This document shows positions 58,583 to 64,000 of a DNA stretch of 64,000 nt, piece after piece; position 1 is the first letter of the stretch, and each line of letters opens with the position of its first letter. The DNA is taken from positions 806,001 to 870,000 of the forward strand of contig JBAOHL010000005.1 in NCBI GenBank assembly GCA_037045045.1. The letters run 5' to 3'. The notes beneath the pieces are model-generated. The model was not told the DNA's origin. It did no database searches and saw only the letters and a program-made list of their open reading frames with translations. The DNA comes from Phosphoribacter sp037045045 (GTDB taxonomy: Bacteria; Actinomycetota; Actinomycetes; Actinomycetales; Dermatophilaceae). Made by a program: the position numbers and the translations under genes.

Positions 58583-59485
58583 TTACCGGCGAGGGACGCG
58601 GTTGACGATGTAGATCCCGGCGCACACGGTGACGAGCGCGACGAGCAACCGCACGGTGAGCGGTTCGTGCAACAGCACCGCGCCGGCGACGAGCCCGAGG
58701 ATCGGGGTGAGCAGCGTGAACGCCGACAGCCGGGTCGCCGGGTAGTGCCGGACCAGCCAGAACCACAGCAGGTAGCTCGTCGAGCCGATGACGAGGATCT
58801 GGAAGACCATCGACGCGGTCACCATGGGGGTCAGCGGCCAGTGCACCGGCGCCTCGGTGGCCAGGCCGATGGGCAACAGCACGAGCGCCGAGACGCCGAG
58901 TTGGTAGAGCAGCGTCTTGGCCGGTGGGGCGCTCGAGAGGCGGGTCGCCCGCACGAGCAGGGTGGTCGCCCCCCAGAGGAACCCCGCGGTCACACCGAGG
59001 GCGTCGCCGAGCCATTGCCTCGGCAGCGCCTCGGTGTTGGTGAACCCCTCGGAGAAGGCCAGCGCGACGCCGCCGAACGCGGCGAGCAGGCCGACGAGTT
59101 GGGCGCGGCTGAGGTGTTCGACCTTGAGCAGCAACGGCATCCCGGCCGCGACGACGAACGGGGCGAGGTAGAGGAACACCGCCATCCGCCCGGCCGTCGT
59201 GTACCGCAAGCCCGTGTAGATCGCCGCGAACTCCCCGGAGAACAGCAGCCCGGTGCCGATCCCGGCCGGCAGCGTGCCGTCCCGCGTCCACACGGGGATC
59301 CGCCGGTAGGCCGTCCAGATCAGCAACAGCGCAGCGGCCCCGACCGAGCGCGCCCCGGCCTGGGTGAACGAGGGGACTTCGGGGAGCGCGACCTTCGAGG
59401 CCACCTGCCCGAGCCCCCAGACGACCGTGCACCCGACGATGACCGTCACGGCGACCGCGTCGAGGTGGCTCTTGCGGTCGTTCAC
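58583..59485 (-). CDS. EamA/DMT-family transporter
   Basis: A 300-residue membrane protein with ten predicted helices in two EamA halves (WGLGQVASKVALPEVPSF; LGVTAGFLWGATTLLVRA; AFTLLTPILGLVAGAVLLHEPL). The drug/metabolite transporter superfamily exports amino acids or metabolites; the substrate is unknown. It starts at a GTG at 59485 and is divergent from the TIGR03089 gene. Confidence 0.88.
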   Translation of the reverse strand: MNDRKSHLDAVAVTVIVGCTVVWGLGQVASKVALPEVPSFTQAGARSVGAAALLLIWTAYRRIPVWTRDGTLPAGIGTGLLFSGEFAAIYTGLRYTTAGRMAVFLYLAPFVVAAGMPLLLKVEHLSRAQLVGLLAAFGGVALAFSEGFTNTEALPRQWLGDALGVTAGFLWGATTLLVRATRLSSAPPAKTLLYQLGVSALVLLPIGLATEAPVHWPLTPMVTASMVFQILVIGSTSYLLWFWLVRHYPATRLSAFTLLTPILGLVAGAVLLHEPLTVRLLVALVTVCAGIYIVNRVPRR

Positions 59486-59517
59486 GGGCCGACGTTAGCG
59501 GACCTACGCTGATCCCC

Positions 59518-60237
59518 GTGCCCCTGCCCGCCGAGGTCCTCGCCGCGACGCTGCGCGCGGACCCTGGGCGCCCCCGGGTCACGGCATACGACGACGGCAC
59601 CGGCGAACGCATCGAGCTGTCCGCCAAGGTCCTCGCGACCTGGGTGTCCAAGGCCGCCAACCTGCTGCAGGACGACGCCGACGCCGGTCCGGGCCGGGCG
59701 GTGGGTCTGGACCTGCCGGCGCATTGGCGGGCGTGCTATTGGGCGCTCGCCGTGTGGTCGGTGGGGGCGACGCTCGCCCTCGGGCGCTCGGCGCGGGCTG
59801 CCGAGATCCTCGTCACGGACTCCCCCGCCCGGGCCGCCGACGCGAGCGGGTATGCCGTACTGGTCACCCCGGCCGCGCTCGCCCGCTTCAACCCCGACAC
59901 GCCGCCCGGCGTCGTTGACGAGGCCCGCGAGCTCGCGACCTACGGCGACCGCTTCGACCCGTATGCCGCACCCGCGCCAGCGTCGCGAGCGCTCGACCCC
60001 GGCGACGGACGGCCCGGCCCGGCATACCGCGACGTCGTCGACCCCGCCCGGGCGCGCGACTGGGGGCCGCATCCGCGGGTGCTGCTCACCGGCGATCTGC
60101 ATCGACAGCTGCTCGACGCGCTGGCCGCCTGGGCCGCCGACGGCTCCGTCGTCATGATCCGCGGCGGAGGCGACGGCGCCAGCGTCGATCAGACCGCTCG
60201 ACTCGACGCCGAGCGGGTCACCGTCCGCCTGACGTAG
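59518..60237 (+). CDS. TIGR03089-family protein
   Basis: A 239-residue protein matching the actinobacterial TIGR03089 family, a reduced AMP-dependent ligase-like N-terminal fold: RVTAYDDGTGERIELSAKVL, NLLQDDADAGPGRAVGLDLP and ACYWALAVWSVGATLAL. The adenylation motifs of full enzymes are missing, so it is probably not catalytic. GTG start at 59518. Confidence 0.87.
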   Translation: MPLPAEVLAATLRADPGRPRVTAYDDGTGERIELSAKVLATWVSKAANLLQDDADAGPGRAVGLDLPAHWRACYWALAVWSVGATLALGRSARAAEILVTDSPARAADASGYAVLVTPAALARFNPDTPPGVVDEARELATYGDRFDPYAAPAPASRALDPGDGRPGPAYRDVVDPARARDWGPHPRVLLTGDLHRQLLDALAAWAADGSVVMIRGGGDGASVDQTARLDAERVTVRLT

Positions 60238-60255
60238 CGGCCGGCCAGCCGCGCG

Positions 60256-60897
60256 TCAGGCCAGGTCGACGGCGAAGTCCGGGCCGGTCTTCTCGCGCAG
60301 TTCCTCGACGCTCACCCCGTCGAACATCTCCCGCAGGGTCAGGCCGGCGTCCTCGTCGACGTCGAAGACCGCGAGGTCGGTGATGATCCGCTGGACGACG
60401 TTCTTGCCGGTCAGCGGCAGGTCGCAGGTCTTGACGATCTTGTGCGAGCCGTCCCGGGCGCAGTGCTCCATGAGGACGATGACCTTCTTCGCCCCGTGGA
60501 CGAGGTCCATCGCCCCGCCCATGCCCTTGACCATCTTGCCGGGGATCATCCAGTTGGCGATGTCGCCGAACTCCGACACCTGCATCGCCCCGAGGATCGC
60601 CGCGTCGACCTTGCCGCCGCGGATCATCCCGAAGCTCGTCGCCGAGTCGAAGAACGAGGCCCCGTGGCGGACCGTGACGGTCTCCTTGCCGGCGTTGATG
60701 AGGTCGGGGTCGACGTCGTCCTCCTCGGGGTAGGCGCCGACGCCGAGGATGCCGTTCTCGGACTGCAGGACAAGTTCGACGTCCTCGGCGACGTAGTTCG
60801 GCACCAACGTGGGCAGCCCGATGCCGAGGTTGACGTAGTCGCCGTCCTTGAGCTCCTGGGCCGCCCGTGCGGCCATCTGCTCCCGGGTGAGGGCCAT
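60256..60897 (-). CDS. scoB: 3-oxoacid CoA-transferase subunit B
   Basis: A 213-residue beta subunit with the catalytic Glu in LQSENGILGVG and GKMVKGMGGAMDLVHGAKKV. With ScoA it moves CoA from succinyl-CoA to acetoacetate or another 3-oxoacid. Its start shares one base with the scoA stop (TGATG). Confidence 0.94.
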   Translation of the reverse strand: MALTREQMAARAAQELKDGDYVNLGIGLPTLVPNYVAEDVELVLQSENGILGVGAYPEEDDVDPDLINAGKETVTVRHGASFFDSATSFGMIRGGKVDAAILGAMQVSEFGDIANWMIPGKMVKGMGGAMDLVHGAKKVIVLMEHCARDGSHKIVKTCDLPLTGKNVVQRIITDLAVFDVDEDAGLTLREMFDGVSVEELREKTGPDFAVDLA

Positions 60898-61721
60898 CAG
60901 TTGCCTCCGTCCGCGTTCTCGAGGTCCTCGGAGCCGGCACCGGCCGACACCATCCGGGGTCGCACGGTCCGCCGCTCGATCCGCTTCTCGTGGATCTCCG
61001 TCCAGCTCAGCGGCAGCACCCGCTGGACGTAGACCCCGGGCAGGTGGACCTCGTCGGGGTCCAGCTCGCCGGCGTCGTACATGTGCTCGACCTCGGCGAT
61101 TGTCACCTTGCCGGCCATCGCGGCGAGCGGGTTGAAGTTGCGGGCCGAGCGGCGGAACACGAGATTGCCGTGTCGGTCGCCCTTCCAGGCCCGCACGAGG
61201 CCGAAGTCGGCGACGAGGGCGCGTTCGAGGACGAAGGTGCGCCGGTGGCCGAGCCAGTCGTAGTCGCGGGTCTCCTTGGCCGGCGAGGACACCTCGACCG
61301 TGCCGTCCGCGGCATACCGCCATGGCATGCCGCCCTCGGCAACCTGGGTGCCGACGCCGGTCTGCGTGAAGAACGCCGGGATGCCGGCGCCGCCCGCGCG
61401 CAACCGCTCGGCGAGGGTGCCCTGCGGGGTGAGCTCGACCTCGAGCTCGCCGGAGAGGTACTGCCGCTCGAACTCCTTGTTCTCCCCGACGTAGGAGCTC
61501 ACCATGCGTCGGATCCGCTTGTCGTGCAACAGGATTCCCAGCCCCCAGTCGTCCACGCCGCAGTTGTTCGAGTACACCTCCAGGCCCTGGATGCCGGCCT
61601 GGTGCAGGGCCCGGATGAGGACGGAGGGGATCCCGCAGAGGCCGAACCCACCGACGGCGAGGGACATCCCGTCGGTGATTCCGGCGATCGCTTCGGTGGC
61701 GGAAGTGACGACTTTGTCCAT
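60897..61721 (-). CDS. scoA: 3-oxoacid CoA-transferase subunit A
   Basis: A 274-residue alpha subunit: MDKVVTSATEAIAGITDGMS, VGGFGLCGIPSVLIRAL, NNCGVDDWGLGILL and GKVTIAEVEHMYDAGEL. It has the usual fold and CoA-binding loops. It leads the two-gene scoAB operon and is divergent from galK. Confidence 0.94.
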   Translation of the reverse strand: MDKVVTSATEAIAGITDGMSLAVGGFGLCGIPSVLIRALHQAGIQGLEVYSNNCGVDDWGLGILLHDKRIRRMVSSYVGENKEFERQYLSGELEVELTPQGTLAERLRAGGAGIPAFFTQTGVGTQVAEGGMPWRYAADGTVEVSSPAKETRDYDWLGHRRTFVLERALVADFGLVRAWKGDRHGNLVFRRSARNFNPLAAMAGKVTIAEVEHMYDAGELDPDEVHLPGVYVQRVLPLSWTEIHEKRIERRTVRPRMVSAGAGSEDLENADGGN

Positions 61722-61856
61722 GGCCCGGACTCTATCCGCTGCCCGAGCCGCGTTGTCCGAGAACCTGGCCCAGGTCACGCGCATCGACAGGGGCCGGCGG
61801 GATCGCCCTGCCGTACCATGACAGGCCCGGCAGACGACGCGACGAACGGAGCCGCC

Positions 61857-63053
61857 ATGGCCCTGGCCTGGCACCGACCGTGGGCCTGTGCCGAGGGCGC
61901 GGGGGCGGCCCGCGAGCTATTCGGGCGCAGTTTCGACGCGGCACCGGCCGGCGTCTGGGCCGCACCCGGGCGGGTCAATCTCGTCGGGGAGCACGTCGAC
62001 TACAACGGCGGTCCGTGCCTGCCAGTGGCGCTCGCGCACCGGACCTACGTCGCGTTGCGGCCGCGCACCGACGGGGCGATCCGGCTCGTCTCGGCGGCCA
62101 GGCCGCAGGACGCGTGGACGGGCGCGGTCCGGGACCTCGCCCCCGGGGCCGTGGACGGCTGGGCCGGGTATGCCGCGGGGCCGGCCTGGGCCCTCGGGCG
62201 CGACGGGGTCGACGTGCCGGGCTTCGACGCCGCGGTCGCCTCCTGCCTGCCCATCGGTGCCGGGCTGTCCTCGTCGGCGGCCCTCGAGGGCGCGGTGGCG
62301 CTGGCGCTGGACGACGTGCTCGGGCTGAGCTGGGCGAGCACCGACGCCGGCCGGGCTCGCTTGGCCGCCGCGTGCGTGCGGGGCGAGAACGAGCTCGCCG
62401 GGGCGCCGACCGGCGGGATGGACCAGGCCGCCGCGCTGCGCACCCGGGCAGGGCATGCGCTGCTGTTCGACAGCGGCACCGGCGAGGTGAGCCACGTCCC
62501 GTTCGATCCGGCCACCGCGGATCTGGCCGTCCTCGCCATCGACACCCGGGTCGAGCACCGCCTCGCCGACGGGCAGTATGCCGCGCGCCGGGCCAGCTGC
62601 GAGGCCGCGGCCCAGCACCTCGGGGTGCCCGACCTGGCCCACGTCGCGGACCTCACCGACGCCCTGGCCCGACTCGAGGACCCCGTGCAGCGGCGGCGGG
62701 TGCGCCACGTCATCACCGAGATCGCCCGGGTCGGTCGGGTCGTCGAGATACTCCAGGAGGGGGCCCTTGGGACGATCGGGCCGGTGCTGGACTCCTCGCA
62801 TCTCTCGCTGAGCCAGGACTTCGAAGTGAGCTGCTCGGAGTTGGACCTCGCGGTCGACGCGGCTCGGCGCGCCGGGGCGCTCGGTGCCCGGATGACCGGG
62901 GGTGGCTTCGGCGGCTGCGCGATCGCGCTCGTGCCAGCCGGCAGCGTCGACGCAGTGGCTGCCGAGGTGGCGCGGGAGTTCGCCGGTGCCGGCTTCGGCG
63001 CTCCGGCCTTCCTCGTGGCCGACGGGGGTGCGGCCGGCGGCAGGGTCGCCTGA
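61857..63053 (+). CDS. galK: Galactokinase
   Basis: A 398-residue GHMP kinase that makes galactose-1-phosphate. Signature GRVNLVGEHVDYN (38-50), ATP loop PIGAGLSSSAALEGA and C-terminal GARMTGGGFGGCAIAL are complete. The ATG at 61857 has GGAG six bases upstream; an ATG at 61818 would add 13 residues without a good site. No galT or galE is adjacent. Confidence 0.93.
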   Translation: MALAWHRPWACAEGAGAARELFGRSFDAAPAGVWAAPGRVNLVGEHVDYNGGPCLPVALAHRTYVALRPRTDGAIRLVSAARPQDAWTGAVRDLAPGAVDGWAGYAAGPAWALGRDGVDVPGFDAAVASCLPIGAGLSSSAALEGAVALALDDVLGLSWASTDAGRARLAAACVRGENELAGAPTGGMDQAAALRTRAGHALLFDSGTGEVSHVPFDPATADLAVLAIDTRVEHRLADGQYAARRASCEAAAQHLGVPDLAHVADLTDALARLEDPVQRRRVRHVITEIARVGRVVEILQEGALGTIGPVLDSSHLSLSQDFEVSCSELDLAVDAARRAGALGARMTGGGFGGCAIALVPAGSVDAVAAEVAREFAGAGFGAPAFLVADGGAAGGRVA

Positions 63054-63191
63054 GCTCACCACCAACTGTGCCCAGGCGAGCGGGGCGAGACGCTACTCCG
63101 CCGCCGTGTCCCCCCAGCCGTGGCGCACCCAACTGGGTCGGTCCGGGCTCCGCCCGGCAAAGCGCGTCACCGGATCCCCGCCCCGGCTCGA

Positions 63192-64000
63192 CTATTCCGG
63201 CGTGCTCATCCGCCGGCGCAACGCGAGGTACACCAGCCGGCGGGCCCGCACCAACGACCGGGTCATGAACCGGCCCCGCGCGAGATCCGCCCGGCTCAAC
63301 AGCCCGGGCGTCGTCGCCGCCAGCGCCTCGTGGAAGGCGAGCACCTGTTCGGCCTGGCTCTCGGCCAACTCGACGCTCCATTGACTGTCGCTGATCCGGA
63401 AGGCCGCGAGGGAGGCGTCGACGGCATACAGGTCGCCGCGCAGCAACACCCGAGCGTAGGTCGCGAGGTCGATAACGTACGGGAAGTCGGCCCACCACCC
63501 GCCCGAGGCGACGAGGGCCTCGCGGCGCATGAGCACGGTCGCCGGTTCGCCGAAGACGTTGAGCCCGGTGACCACGGCCCGGCGTACGACGTCGCGCCCG
63601 GCGTGGTACCCGCGCACCCGGGCCATCCCACGCCCGCCCATGACCACCGCCCCCCCGGCGTCGACGAGGTCGCGACGGGCACACACGAGAGTGACCTGGG
63701 GGTGGGCGTCCATCGCGGCGACCTGATCGGCGAGGCACGTCGGATAGATCACGTCGTCGCCACAGACGAGCTTGAGGAACTCCCCGGTGGCCCGCTCGGT
63801 GACGGCCCGCCAGTTCGCCGGTGCCCCGCCCCCCGGTGGGGTCTGCCACAGGGTCACCCGCGGATCGTCGGCGAACCGCGCCAGGCGCTCCCAGGTGTCA
63901 TCGGTCGAGCTGTGGTCGGCGACGAGCAACTCGAAGTCCGCAAAGGTCTGAGCGAGGATCGACTCGATGGTCGCCTCCACGAAGGGCCCACTGTTGTACG
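63192..64000 (-). CDS. GT2-family glycosyltransferase (N-terminus off the right edge)
   Basis: A GT-A fold family 2 transferase. The frame remains open to the window end, reading YNSGPFVEATIESILAQTF, so the true start lies beyond 64000 and the GTG at 63980 is internal. HSSTDDTWERLARF and VCGDDVIYPTCLADQV (the Asp motif) are present, as is a C-terminal helical region. Acceptor unknown. It is convergent with galK across a 138-bp gap with no clear signal. Confidence 0.88.
   Translation of the reverse strand, partial: YNSGPFVEATIESILAQTFADFELLVADHSSTDDTWERLARFADDPRVTLWQTPPGGGAPANWRAVTERATGEFLKLVCGDDVIYPTCLADQVAAMDAHPQVTLVCARRDLVDAGGAVVMGGRGMARVRGYHAGRDVVRRAVVTGLNVFGEPATVLMRREALVASGGWWADFPYVIDLATYARVLLRGDLYAVDASLAAFRISDSQWSVELAESQAEQVLAFHEALAATTPGLLSRADLARGRFMTRSLVRARRLVYLALRRRMSTPE

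Noticed and set aside
63192..63980. Complete GT2 gene starting at the GTG at 63980
   Set aside because: The frame continues to 64000 with conserved GT2 N-terminal residues (YNSGPF), so the gene is cut by the window edge.

Overview
High-GC (about 70%) chromosomal DNA from an actinobacterium. WhiB2, MtrAB-LpqB, a coenzyme F420 FbiA/FbiB pair, a mycothiol-type DsbA protein, WS/DGAT and many GTG starts all point there. Family-level placement (Micrococcales, perhaps Intrasporangiaceae) is inference only. I see no tRNA, rRNA, transposase, phage gene, CRISPR array or replication origin.

Layout. 1-6.5 kb: a secreted beta-propeller protein cut by the left edge, a LuxR-type regulator facing a one-span membrane protein, TrmB, a small Rv0909-like antitoxin and a SpoIIE-type phosphatase. 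6.5-13.4 kb: rpiB, an Rv2466c-like DsbA protein, pepN, a MscS channel, globin glbO and a GH13 glucosidase, in the order of Mycobacterium tuberculosis Rv2465c-Rv2471. 13.5-16.4 kb: a WXG100-like protein coupled to a 707-residue WXG-headed protein. 16.4-26.1 kb: WS/DGAT, a CpaE/Ssd-like ATPase with a SAF-domain partner, a small HTH protein, a LysM protein, an Rv3235-like protein, a methyltransferase and SecA. 26.3-32.3 kb is accessory: DUF2461, a leucine-rich-repeat secreted protein, a triple-GNAT fusion, an MFS carrier and a YcaQ-type glycosylase. 32.3-40.6 kb: a response regulator, HPF, ComF, LpqB-MtrB-MtrA and SahH, all on the minus strand.

40.9-45.4 kb: a compact plus-strand operon for a 2-oxoacid:ferredoxin oxidoreductase (gamma, alpha, beta) ending in a GltD-like flavoprotein fused to a two-cluster ferredoxin. 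A terminator and about 0.9 kb of nested tandem and direct repeats follow (45.5-46.3 kb), the most unusual local structure here. 46.3-57.6 kb: SIS isomerase, Trm112-like protein, ManB, DUF3499, a zincin-like protein, DUF5719, a large GT2 membrane glycosyltransferase, WhiB2, FbiA and FbiB, matching Rv3256c-Rv3262. 57.6-64 kb: an AlkA-like glycosylase, an EamA transporter, TIGR03089, 3-oxoacid CoA-transferase ScoAB, GalK and a GT2 glycosyltransferase cut by the right edge.

The main window-wide signal is a short non-palindromic DNA word, GGCATAC/GTATGCC (usually CGGCATAC). I found 70 copies against roughly 6-7 expected from base composition. They are almost evenly split between strands and are read in several codon phases, some with otherwise rare codons such as ATA and GTA. 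This suggests selection on the DNA itself. It is absent from the repeat block.
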